A program made the position numbers and the translations under genes. Positions 25,954 through 35,200 of a stretch of 59,135 nt of DNA are shown piece after piece. Origin of the DNA: Nocardia seriolae NBRC 15557 (lineage in GTDB: Bacteria; Actinomycetota; Actinomycetes; Mycobacteriales; Mycobacteriaceae); assembly GCF_007990715.1 (NCBI RefSeq), contig NZ_BJWY01000029.1, positions 1-59,135 of the forward strand, written 5' to 3'. The notes under the pieces were generated by a model, which was not told where the DNA came from, ran no database searches, and saw nothing but the letters and a program-made list of their open reading frames with translations. The stretch's first letter is position 1; each line of letters begins with the position of its first letter.

Positions 25954-28104
25954 GTGGCTGGAGTTGTCCGTGTGATCGAACGAGGGCGTATGCGTTTGCT
26001 GGCATGCGCCGTGGCTGCGGTATTCCCGCTGGCCGCGGGCACTTTCGTGGGGAGCGGCCCGGCATCGGCCGCCCCGGAGGCACCCGTCCCGGCCGCGAGC
26101 ATCCAGAAGATGACGTGGCTCAACGACCGGCGCGTGACCGTCTGGGTGAACTCGCCCGCCTCGGGCGCACCGGTGGAAATCCAGTTGCTGCTGCCCCGCG
26201 ACTGGAATGCCAAGCCGGACGCGAAGTTCCCGGTCGTCTACATGCTCGACGGCCTGCGCGCCACCGACGACGAGAACGGCTGGACCAAGGACGCGGGCGC
26301 GGTCGGCTTCTTCGCCGACAAGAACGCGCTGGTGGTGCTGCCGGTCGGCGGCCAGTCCAGCTTCTACGCCGACTGGCTCGCGCCCGACAACGGCCGCAAC
26401 TACCAGTGGGAGACCTTCCTGGTGAGGGAGCTCCCGCCACTGCTGGAGAGCCAGTTCCGGGCCACCGATGTGCGTGCGGTGGAGGGCCTTTCGATGGGCG
26501 GCACCGCGGCCATGATGCTGGCCGCCCGCAATCCCGGCTGGGTGCGCTCGGCCGCCTCCTACTCCGGCTTCCTCACCCTGACCGCGCTGGGCATGCCGCA
26601 GGCCGTCAATTTCGCCATGCACGACGCGGGCGGCTACGACTCCAGCAAGATGTTCGGCCCGCCGTCGAGCCCGGCCTGGAAGGAACACGACCCGTACGAG
26701 CTGGCCGACAAGCTCAAGGGCACGGCGCTGTACGTGTCCAGCGGCAACGGCGTGGCGGGCACCACCGACCCGCTCTCCGACATTCCGGGCATCACCACCA
26801 ATTACGCGGGCCTGGGCCTCGAGGTGCTGTCGCGGCTGAGCACCCAGAACTTCGTGGCCAAGCTCAACAAGCTGAATATCCCGGTCTCGGTGAACTATCG
26901 CGCCTCGGGCACCCATACCTGGCCGTACTGGGACTTCGAGATGCGCCAGGCGTGGCCGCAGACCGCCGCGGCCATCGGCGTGGACGCCACCGCGCTGGAC
27001 TGCAAGATCGCCGGGGCCATCGCGCCCGTGGTGCAGGGCAACAACTGGCTGGGCGACTGCCTCTCCGGTGAGTACCAGGTGCCCGGCGGCGTGGCCCAGG
27101 ACTTCCGCGGCGGCAAGGTCTTCTACTCGCAGCCCACCGGCGCGCAGCCGGTCGCGGGCGCGATCGGCGGCAGCTATGCCGGACTCAGCGGCGCGGCAAG
27201 CGGTTTGGGCTTCCCGACCGCCGTCGAGGGCGGACTGCCCGACGGCCGCGGCCGGTTGCAGCCCTTCCAGCACGGCTCCATCTACTGGACCCCGCAGACC
27301 GGCGCGCAGGCGGTGCGCGGCGCCATCTTCGACACCTGGTCCAAGGCCGGCTACGAGCGCGGCCCGGCCGGTTACCCCAACGGCCAGGAGACCCGCACGC
27401 CGCAAAGGGACGGCGTGGTGCAGGGTTTCGAGAACGGGCCCATGTACTTCAGCGCCAAGACCGGCGCGCACCTGGTGCAGGGGCTGATCCTGGGCAAGTA
27501 CGCCCAGCTCGGCTTCGAGAACAGCCCTTACGGTTTCCCGACCACGGAGGAACGGGGCCTGCGCGACTTCGGCCGCTACTCCGCGTTCGAGGGCGGCAAT
27601 ATCTACTGGAGCCCGCTCTCGGGCGCCTGGGGCGTGCACAGCGGTCCGATCATGGACGCCTGGGGCGCAACCGGATTCGAGAACGGCCCGCTCGGCTTCC
27701 CGATCTCCGATGAGGGCCAGACGCCGGGCGGTTCGCAGCAGACCTTCCAGGGCGGCACCATCACCGTCCGCGACGGCCGGGTCACCGCGGCCACCCTCGA
27801 CGGCCGCCCGATCACCATTCCGGGCAGCGAGCAACCCAAGCCCGATCCGGCCCAGCCCGCCGCCCAACCGCAGCCCGCGATTCAGCTGCCGGGTCTGCCC
27901 GCGGTACCGCTCCCGGCGGGGCAGACACCAGCACCCGCCGCCCCGGCGGCCCCGGCCACGCAGCCCGCGTCCCCGGCGCCGCAGCCCGCGCCCGCGAGCC
28001 CGGCACCGCAGCCCGCCGCGGCTCCGGCCCCCGAACCCGCGCCCGCCGAACCCCCGCAGCCCGCCCCGATCCCGGCGCTGGGCCCGGAGGTTCGCCCCAA
28101 CTGA
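25954..28104 (+). CDS. Large mycolyltransferase with LGFP repeats and Pro/Ala-rich tail, array member 8, sub-type III
   Basis: 716 residues from GTG 25954 (GGAGG 12 bp upstream); GTG 25972 and ATG 25990 are alternatives. After a signal peptide (LLACAVAAVFPLAAG..ASA-AP) comes an Ag85-like domain to ~residue 345: LDGLRATDDENGWTKDA, Ser in EGLSMGGTAAMM, Glu in GLGLEVLSRL and His in SGTHTWPYW. Next is an LGFP-repeat region (~350-625) with four clear units: ASGLGFP, PAGYP, PYGFP and PLGFP. The last ~90 residues are almost entirely Pro, Ala and Gln. The plan resembles corynebacterial PS1/CmytA, where LGFP repeats are thought to bind the wall. Element A lies just upstream. Confidence 0.94.
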   Translation: MAGVVRVIERGRMRLLACAVAAVFPLAAGTFVGSGPASAAPEAPVPAASIQKMTWLNDRRVTVWVNSPASGAPVEIQLLLPRDWNAKPDAKFPVVYMLDGLRATDDENGWTKDAGAVGFFADKNALVVLPVGGQSSFYADWLAPDNGRNYQWETFLVRELPPLLESQFRATDVRAVEGLSMGGTAAMMLAARNPGWVRSAASYSGFLTLTALGMPQAVNFAMHDAGGYDSSKMFGPPSSPAWKEHDPYELADKLKGTALYVSSGNGVAGTTDPLSDIPGITTNYAGLGLEVLSRLSTQNFVAKLNKLNIPVSVNYRASGTHTWPYWDFEMRQAWPQTAAAIGVDATALDCKIAGAIAPVVQGNNWLGDCLSGEYQVPGGVAQDFRGGKVFYSQPTGAQPVAGAIGGSYAGLSGAASGLGFPTAVEGGLPDGRGRLQPFQHGSIYWTPQTGAQAVRGAIFDTWSKAGYERGPAGYPNGQETRTPQRDGVVQGFENGPMYFSAKTGAHLVQGLILGKYAQLGFENSPYGFPTTEERGLRDFGRYSAFEGGNIYWSPLSGAWGVHSGPIMDAWGATGFENGPLGFPISDEGQTPGGSQQTFQGGTITVRDGRVTAATLDGRPITIPGSEQPKPDPAQPAAQPQPAIQLPGLPAVPLPAGQTPAPAAPAAPATQPASPAPQPAPASPAPQPAAAPAPEPAPAEPPQPAPIPALGPEVRPN

Positions 28105-28121
28105 GACTTTCCGGACCAATA

Positions 28122-28139
28122 GGCCCTAACCGGCCCTAA
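28122..28139. repeat. Short direct repeat
   Basis: GGCCCTAA occurs twice, separated by two bases, in the spacer after mycolyltransferase 8. No function is evident. Confidence 0.5.
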
Positions 28140-28238
28140 GAAGTAGATGAGGTTCCGTTGCGACCCGCGACTGGACACCGGGTTGCGGCTAGCCTGGGGG
28201 CGACCTTTTGCCCTTGGACAGAACTAGGAAGCGAATAG

Positions 28239-28775
28239 ATGCACGGGACCCGTGGAAAGGTATTCGGCGTGGTAGCCGCCGTCGCTGCCGCCGGACTGCT
28301 CGCCGCCTGCGGTAGCAATGACTCGACCGCCAAGAGCACGCCCACGCTGACCACCACGAAGGCCGCGACCGCGCCGACCACTCCGGCTGCCGGTGCCCCT
28401 TCCGCCACGGAGCAGCAGCCCCCGCAGGCCGCACCGGATTCCGCGACCGCGACCTCCTCGCCCGAGCGTCCGCAGCCGGTGCCGAGCCAGTTCCTCACCA
28501 CCCCGAGCGGCTCCCCGGCGCTGTCGGACAAGGAGAAGGGCTTCCTCGACGAGCTGAAGAAGGCCGGTATCACCCCGGGCTCCTCCGATATCGCCATCAC
28601 CGCGGCCAATCTGGTCTGCCAGGGCAAGGCCGAGAACGCCCCGCAGGACCAGATCGTCACCTACGTGACCGCCATCGCCGGCTCCGATCCCTCCTTCGAT
28701 CCGTCCAAGATGTCGGTCGAGCAGGCGGGCAAGATCTACTACGACGTCGCCTCGAAGAGCTACTGCAACAAGTGA
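28239..28775 (+). CDS. DUF732-domain lipoprotein
   Basis: 178 residues from ATG 28239. A lipobox (AAGLLAAC-GS, Cys at ~24) predicts attachment to the outer face of the membrane. A Thr/Ala/Pro-rich linker (residues ~30-85) leads to a DUF732-type domain (EKGFLDELKKAGITPGSSDI, ITAANLVCQGKAEN, YYDVASKSYC) with the two conserved cysteines. DUF732 proteins are numerous in mycolata and of unknown role. The stop overlaps the next GTG by four bases (GTGA), so it is coupled to the cutinase-like gene and may act with it. Confidence 0.87.
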   Translation: MHGTRGKVFGVVAAVAAAGLLAACGSNDSTAKSTPTLTTTKAATAPTTPAAGAPSATEQQPPQAAPDSATATSSPERPQPVPSQFLTTPSGSPALSDKEKGFLDELKKAGITPGSSDIAITAANLVCQGKAENAPQDQIVTYVTAIAGSDPSFDPSKMSVEQAGKIYYDVASKSYCNK

Positions 28776-29752
28776 CGACACGACGCCGAATCGGACGACG
28801 CCGGCCGCGCCCGGCAGGTTGCCTGCTGCTCGTCATCGCCGCGATCGTGATCGTGGTCGTGGTGGCGCTGCTGCTGTGGTACCTGCTGGCGGGCCGGCTG
28901 CGGCTGCCCGGCCCCAAGCCGCCGGGCCCGCAGCGTCCGACCTCGCAGCCGGCCACCTGCCCGGACGTGCTCATGCTGTCCGTGCCGGGCACCTGGGAGT
29001 CGAACAGCAATGACGACCCCTACAACCCGACCGCGAACCCGGCGTCGCTGATGCTGAACATCTCCAACCCGATTCGGGAGAAGTTCCCCAACGAGCGGGT
29101 CGAGGTCTACACCGTCCCGTACGTGGCGCAGTTCTCCAACCCGATCGCCATTCCGCCGGACGGCCAATCCTCCTACAACAACAGCCGTTCCGAGGGCGCC
29201 AAGCGCGCCGCCGACAAGCTGACCCAGACCTACGCCCAATGTCCGCTCACCACATATGTATTGGCGGGCTTCTCGCAGGGCGCGGTGATCGTCGGCGATC
29301 TCGCCGCCCAGATCGGCGCGGGCAAGGGCCCGGTCCCCGAGGACCTGGTGCTGGGCGTGACCACCATCGCCGACGGCCGCCGCGATATCGGCGATCCGGG
29401 CGAGGCCACCGAAATCGGCCCCACCCCACCCGGAGTCGGCGCGGAGGTCGCGCTGCGCGGCCTCAACGTCCCCGGCATCACCATGACCGGCCCGCGCGGC
29501 GGCTTCGGCAAGCTCACCGGCCGTACCTTCACCATCTGCGCCGCAGGCGATCTGATCTGCGACGCCCCGCGCCAGGCGCTGAGCCCGGGCAATGTTCTCG
29601 GCAGTCTCAATGTTCTCGTCCGTGCCGTGGGCAACCCGGTCCACAGCCTCTACAACGGTTACCGGGTCGACGACAACACCACCGCCACCGAGTGGACCGT
29701 GAACTGGGCGTCGGGCCTCGTCGAAAACGCTCCGCACCCGGCACATTCGTAA
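28772..29752 (+). CDS. Cutinase-like envelope lipase (Culp6 / Rv3802c-like)
   Basis: 326 residues from GTG 28772. One N-terminal membrane anchor (LLLVIAAIVIVVVVALLLWY) and a Pro-rich linker precede an α/β-hydrolase of the cutinase family. The nucleophile is in LAGFSQGAVIVGDLA, the Asp in ICAAGDLICDAP and the His in GNPVHSLYNGY; cysteines at the domain start (ATCPDVL) and near QCPLTTYV should form the disulfide. The Rv3802c orthologue is an essential phospholipase/thioesterase whose gene lies between the mycolyltransferases and fadD32, exactly as here. Its precise role in mycolate metabolism is unsettled. Confidence 0.93.
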   Translation: MTTRRRIGRRRPRPAGCLLLVIAAIVIVVVVALLLWYLLAGRLRLPGPKPPGPQRPTSQPATCPDVLMLSVPGTWESNSNDDPYNPTANPASLMLNISNPIREKFPNERVEVYTVPYVAQFSNPIAIPPDGQSSYNNSRSEGAKRAADKLTQTYAQCPLTTYVLAGFSQGAVIVGDLAAQIGAGKGPVPEDLVLGVTTIADGRRDIGDPGEATEIGPTPPGVGAEVALRGLNVPGITMTGPRGGFGKLTGRTFTICAAGDLICDAPRQALSPGNVLGSLNVLVRAVGNPVHSLYNGYRVDDNTTATEWTVNWASGLVENAPHPAHS

Positions 29753-30225
29753 GCGATCGCTCAGAGCTTCTTACGCGTTGGGGCGCACCATGGGTGATCA
29801 GTACCCGTCCCGGTATGTGACCCCACCCGACCGACCCCCCAGTTTCAGGGTCACCCGGTAAAGTGCTCCGGGTTGCGACACAGCCGAGACCCGGTGAGTG
29901 CGGCAACTCACATCCATGTCCTGGTTGTGTCCCATGTGGGGCGCTGCCCACCCATTTGGAGGCATTCGCGCCGGTGAATCCGTAGTCCAGAGGTGTGAGC
30001 TGGGAGATGTTCGGCCGCTCCAGAGCATGGCCGGGCAGGCCCTCTGTAACATGTCCCTGGTTTGAGAACATCTAGCCAATAGACGGTCACCGCGCAGACC
30101 GCAACACAATTCTGCAGGTTGGCTCTCCCATGGAGCTCCCGCGGGCGAAGAGAGTCGGGGCCTCACAGGTAACAGCGGCAATGCATGCCGTCTCATGCCG
30201 CGTGTGCCTCGGAGGAGAAGAAGGA
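29753..30225 (+). promoter_or_regulatory. 473-bp spacer before fadD32
   Basis: No supported gene. An inverted repeat GTGACCC (29817-29823) / GGGTCAC (29848-29854) follows the cutinase gene and may be a terminator or operator. The fadD32-pks13-accD4 promoter must lie downstream of it; a TTGAGA at 30061 is only a weak -35 candidate. Confidence 0.35.
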
Positions 30226-32148
30226 ATGGACGAGACTTTCGACGATTACCTCGACGAAACGGGGAACATCACGATTCCCGAGGGACGCACCCTCGTCGAC
30301 TACGTCGAGAAGCACACCCACGGTAATGACGCCAACGACTTGGCCTACCGCTATATCGATTACTCACGCGAGCGCGACGGTGAGTACCAGGACCTCACTT
30401 GGAGTCAGTTCGGCACGCGGCTGCGCGCGGTGGCCGCCCGACTGCAGCAGGTGACCAAGCGGGGCGATCGCGTCGCGATCCTGGCTCCGCAGGGCCTGGA
30501 CTACGTCATCTCCTTCTTCGCCGCCATCTACGCGGGCACCATCTCCGTGCCGCTGTTCGATCCGGACGAGCCGGGCCACACCGATCGCCTGCACGCCGTG
30601 CTCGGCGACTGCACGCCCGCCGCGATCCTGACGGCGAGCTCCTCCGCCGCCGGTGTCCGCCAGTTCTTCCGGTCGCTGCCCGCGGCCCAGCGCCCGCGCA
30701 TCATCGCGGTGGACGCGATTCCCGACAGCGTCGGCGAATCCTGGGTGCGCCCGGACATCCGGGTCGACGACATCGCCTACCTGCAGTACACCTCCGGCTC
30801 CACCCGCGTGCCCGCCGGTGTCGAGATCACCCACCGCGGTGTCGGCACCAATGTGCTGCAGATGGTGAACGCGCTTGACCTGAACGAGAACTCGCGCGGT
30901 GTCACCTGGCTGCCGCTCTACCACGACATGGGTCTGTTGACGGTGATCCTGCCCGCCGTGGGCGGCAAGTACATCACCATCATGTCCCCGGCCTCGTTCG
31001 TACGCCGCCCCGCGCGCTGGATCAACGAGCTGGCCGCGGTCTCCGACGGCGCCGGAACCTTCGCCGCCGCACCGAACTTCGCCTTCGAGCACGCCGCCGT
31101 GCGCGGCCTGCCCAAGCCGGGCGAGTCGCTGGACCTGTCGAACGTGATCGGCCTGATCAACGGCTCCGAGCCGGTGACCACCACGTCGATGAAGAAGTTC
31201 AACGAGGCGTTCGCGCCCTACGGCCTGCCCAAGACCGCCATCAAGCCCTGCTACGGCATGGCCGAGGCCACCCTGTTCGTGTCGGCCACCCGGCACGAGG
31301 ACGAGGCCAAGGTCATCTACGTGGATCGCGTGGAGCTCAATGCCGGTCGCGTGGTGAAGGTCGAGCAGGGCACCGAGAACGCCATCGCGCAGGTGTCCTG
31401 CGGTTACGTGGCGCTGTCGCAGTGGGCGGCCATCGTGGACGGCGAGTCCATCGATTCCCCCGAGGGCGCGCGCGAGGTGGCCGACGGCCAGGTCGGCGAG
31501 ATCTGGTTGCACGGCAACAACATCGGCATCGGCTACTGGGGTCGCGCCGAGGAGACCCAGAACACCTTCCGGAACCAGCTGGCGCACCGCCAGGCCGAGG
31601 GCAGCCACGCCGATGGCGTTCCGGCCGACGGCATCTGGCTGCGCACCGGCGACTACGGCGTCTACGTCGACGGCGAGCTCTATATCACCGGCCGCGTCAA
31701 GGACCTGGTGATCGTGGACGGCCGCAACCACTACCCGCAGGATCTGGAGTACTCCGCGCAGGAGGCCTCCACCATGGTGCGCGACGGGTTCCTCGCCGCC
31801 TTCGCGGTGCCCGCCAATCAGCTGCCCGCCGAAGTATTTGCGCAGGACAGCCATTCGGGTCTGAAGTACGACGCCGACGATGCCAGCGAACAGTTGGTAA
31901 TCGTGGCCGAGCGCGGTCCCGGTGCCGGTAAGGCCGATCCGCTGCCCATCGCGGACGCGGTGCGCGCGGCCATCTCCTCCCGGCACGGTGTCACCGCGCG
32001 TGACATCCTGCTTGTCCCCGCCGGGTCGATCCCGCGCACGTCCAGCGGCAAGATCGCGCGTCGTGCCTGCAAGGCTGCTTATCTGGAGGGCACACTGCGT
32101 GGTGGTTACACGCAGCAGGCTTTCCCCGATGCACCAGACGAGGAGTGA
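30226..32148 (+). CDS. fadD32: Long-chain fatty-acid AMP ligase FadD32
   Basis: 640 residues from ATG 30226, with GGAGAAGAAGGA upstream; an in-frame start at 30130 lacks this. FadD32 activates the meromycolate as acyl-AMP and loads it on the N-terminal ACP of Pks13. Adenylation motifs: [19 protein letters not shown] (P-loop), [42 protein letters not shown] and, at the C-terminus, [15 protein letters not shown] with the catalytic Lys. The FAAL-type insertion region is present ([16 protein letters not shown]). Orthologue of Rv3801c, directly upstream of pks13. Confidence 0.97.
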   Translation: MDETFDDYLDETGNITIPEGRTLVDYVEKHTHGNDANDLAYRYIDYSRERDGEYQDLTWSQFGTRLRAVAARLQQVTKRGDRVAILAPQGLDYVISFFAAIYAGTISVPLFDPDEPGHTDRLHAVLGDCTPAAILTASSSAAGVRQFFRSLPAAQRPRIIAVDAIPDSVGESWVRPDIRVDDIAYLQYTSGSTRVPAGVEITHRGVGTNVLQMVNALDLNENSRGVTWLPLYHDMGLLTVILPAVGGKYITIMSPASFVRRPARWINELAAVSDGAGTFAAAPNFAFEHAAVRGLPKPGESLDLSNVIGLINGSEPVTTTSMKKFNEAFAPYGLPKTAIKPCYGMAEATLFVSATRHEDEAKVIYVDRVELNAGRVVKVEQGTENAIAQVSCGYVALSQWAAIVDGESIDSPEGAREVADGQVGEIWLHGNNIGIGYWGRAEETQNTFRNQLAHRQAEGSHADGVPADGIWLRTGDYGVYVDGELYITGRVKDLVIVDGRNHYPQDLEYSAQEASTMVRDGFLAAFAVPANQLPAEVFAQDSHSGLKYDADDASEQLVIVAERGPGAGKADPLPIADAVRAAISSRHGVTARDILLVPAGSIPRTSSGKIARRACKAAYLEGTLRGGYTQQAFPDAPDEE

Positions 32149-32164
32149 GACGACCGTCTCACAG

Positions 32165-32201
32165 ATGAATGGCGCGAGCCGGTTCGGCTCGCGCCATTCA
32201 T
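32165..32201 (+). terminator. Strong hairpin between fadD32 and pks13
   Basis: A perfect 16-bp stem (ATGAATGGCGCGAGCC and its complement) with a 5-nt loop and no T-tract, 16 bp after the fadD32 stop. It could attenuate read-through into pks13 or protect the upstream mRNA rather than terminate fully. Confidence 0.6.
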
Positions 32202-32264
32202 GCATGGATCACCAACCCGGATTCACGCCGCGCACCGTACGCAGACAGGTAGCTTGAGGAACTG

Positions 32265-35200
32265 ATGGCTGAGAACGAGGGCATCGACCCGACCCAGACG
32301 ACCGATAACGCTCCGGCAGTTGACGGCGAGAAGCCGAAACCTCCCGTCTCCGACATGTCGGTGGCGGATCTGCGGGAGTGGCTGCGGCGCTGGGTCTCCG
32401 ACGCGACCGGGCAGCCGCTCGAGAACATCACCGTGGACCGGCCGATGGAGGAATTCGGTCTGGCGTCCCGCGATGCGCTCGCCCTCGGCGGCGATATCGA
32501 GGAGCTGACCGGGGTCGTGCTGAACGCGACCATCGTTTACCAGCACCCCACCATCGGTTCGCTGGCGGAACGAATCATCAACGGGGAGCCCGATCTTCCG
32601 TCCGACGTGGCCGACGATTCGTTCTACACGCAGGGTTTCCAGCCGGGCGACGCGCACGATATCGCGATCGTGGGTCTGTCCACCCGGCTTCCGGGCGCGG
32701 GCGATACGCCCGAATCCACCTGGGAATTCCTGATCAACCGCGGTGACGCCATCCGCGATCTACCCGAGGGCCGCTGGGCGGAGTTCCTCGACGACCCGCG
32801 CCTGGTAGAGCAGATCGCTAAGTCCAACGTCAAGGGCGGCTACCTCGACCAGGACGTTCTCAAGAGCTTCGACGCCGAGTTCTTCGCCACCTCGCCGGTC
32901 GAGGTGGAGCGCATGGATCCGCAGCAGCGCTGGGCGCTGGAGCTGACCTGGGAAGCCTTGGAGCACGCCAGGATTCCCGCCAACACCCTCAAGGGTCAGC
33001 AGGTCGGCGTCTTCATCGGTTCCACCAGCACCGAGTTCATGATGATCGCGGGCATGGCGGCCGGGAACACCGATCCGGGCACGCCGCTCTCGGCCGAGGG
33101 CTACAGCATCATGGGCAGCGTCTCGGCCATCATCCCCAACCGGGTCTCGTACTTCTACGACTTCCGCGGCCCGTCGGTGGCCGTCGACACCGCGTGCTCG
33201 TCCTCGCTGGTGGCGGTGCACCAGGCGGTGCGGGCGCTGCGCAACGGCGAGGCCGATCTGGCCTTGGCCGGTGGCACCAATGTGCTGCTGTCGCCTGCCG
33301 CGACGCTGGCCTTCGACGCCAATGGCGGTGTGTCGAAAGACGGTCACATCAAGGCGTTCTCCTCGGATGCCGACGGCATGGTGCGCTCCGAGGGCGGCGG
33401 TCTGGTGGTGCTCAAGCGCCTGGCCGACGCCGAACGCGACGGCGACACCATCTACGCGGTGGTCAAGGGCACTGCGGTCAACAGCGACGGCCGCTCCAAC
33501 GGCCTGCTGGCCCCGAACCCGGACGCCCAGGCCGACGTGCTGCGCGCCGCCTACCGCGATGCCGGAATCCCGCCGTCCCACGTCGATTACATCGAGGCGC
33601 ACGGCACCGGCACCCCCATCGGCGACCCGATCGAGGCGGACGCGCTGGACCGGGTCATCGGCCGTGGCCGCGAGGCCGACAAGCCCGCGCTGCTGGGTTC
33701 GGCCAAGACCAACTTCGGCCACCTGGAGGCCGCCGCCGGTGCCGCCGCGCTGGCCAAGGTCGTCCTGTCGTTGCAGCACAACGTCATTCCGCCGCACCTG
33801 AACTACGCGGGGCCGAGCCCGTTCATCCCGTTCGACCAGGCGCACCTGAAGGTCACCGACCAGCCGACCGAGTTCCCGCGCTACAGCGGCAAGGCCGTCA
33901 TCGGCGTCTCCGGCTTCGGTTTCGGTGGCACCAACGCCCACGTGGTCATCCAGGAGTACGTGCCCGAGCCCGCCGCGCTGGAGTTGCCCGAGGTCACCGA
34001 TCTCGACGACGAGACCACCGACGTGATCGCCGAGGCCGAGGCCATCACCGAAGCCGCCGCGCCGGAGCCGGAGTGGGGCAATCGCGAAGAGCCGATGCCG
34101 CTGATCATCCCGGTCTCGGGCTACCTGCCCTCGCGCCGCAAGCGCGCCGCCAAGGATCTGGCCGACTGGCTGGAATCCGAAGTCGGACAGGCGACTCCGC
34201 TGGTGGACGTGGCCCGCACGCTGGCCAAGCGCAATCACGGCCGCTCGCGCGGCGTGGTGGTCGCCAAGACCCACGAGGAAGCCATCGCGGGCCTGCGTGC
34301 CATTGCCGAGGGCAAGCCCGGCACCGGTGTCTGGACCGCGGATTCCCCGGCCGCCCGGGGCGCGCTGTGGGTGATGGCCGGTTTCGGTGCGCAGCACCGG
34401 AAGATGGGCAAGCAGCTCTACACCGAGAACTCGATCTTCCGTAAGGCCGTCGACCAGGTCGACGAGCTGGTCATGGACGAGGCCGGGTACTCGGTCAAGG
34501 AGATGATCCTCGACGACTCCATGGATTGGGACATCGGCACCGGCCAGGTCGGCACCTTCACCATCCAAGTGGGTCTGGCCTCCATCCTGCGCGCGCACGG
34601 CGCGGAGCCGGAGGGCGTGGTCGGCCACTCCCAGGGTGAGGTTGCGGGAGCCTACATTTCGGGCGGCCTGCCGCTCGAGGACGCGGTTCGCGTGATCTGC
34701 GCGCGCTCGCGGCTGATGGCCGAGGGCGAGGCCATGCTGACCGACGACCAGGTGCGCAATATGGCGCTGCTGGAGTACTCGGCCGAGGACATCGCCAAGC
34801 TCATCGAGACCGAGTTCCCCGATATCGAGGGCGCGGTCTACGCCGCGCCCAACAACACGGTCATCGGCGGCATGCCGGACCAGGTGCACGCGATCGTGGC
34901 GCGCGCCGAGTCCGAGGGCAAGTTCGCGCGCGTGCTCCAGACCCGCGGCGCGGGCCACACCTCCCAGATGGACATGCTGCTGGGCGAACTCGCCGCCGAG
35001 CTGGCGGGCATCGAGCCCACCCGCCTCAAGCGCGACCTGTACTCCACCGTCCACGCGAACGCCCACTACCGCGCGGGCAACCCGCCGGTGCACGACGTGG
35101 ACTACTGGGTCATGAACATGCGCGGCTCGGTGTACTTCACCAATGCCATCCGCCAGGCGGTCGACACCGGCATCACCACCTACCTGGAGCTGGCGCCGAA

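Noticed and set aside
25915..28119. 734-codon frame antisense to mycolyltransferase 8
   Set aside because: Gly/Arg-rich shadow of the Pro/Ala and LGFP coding sequence on the other strand.
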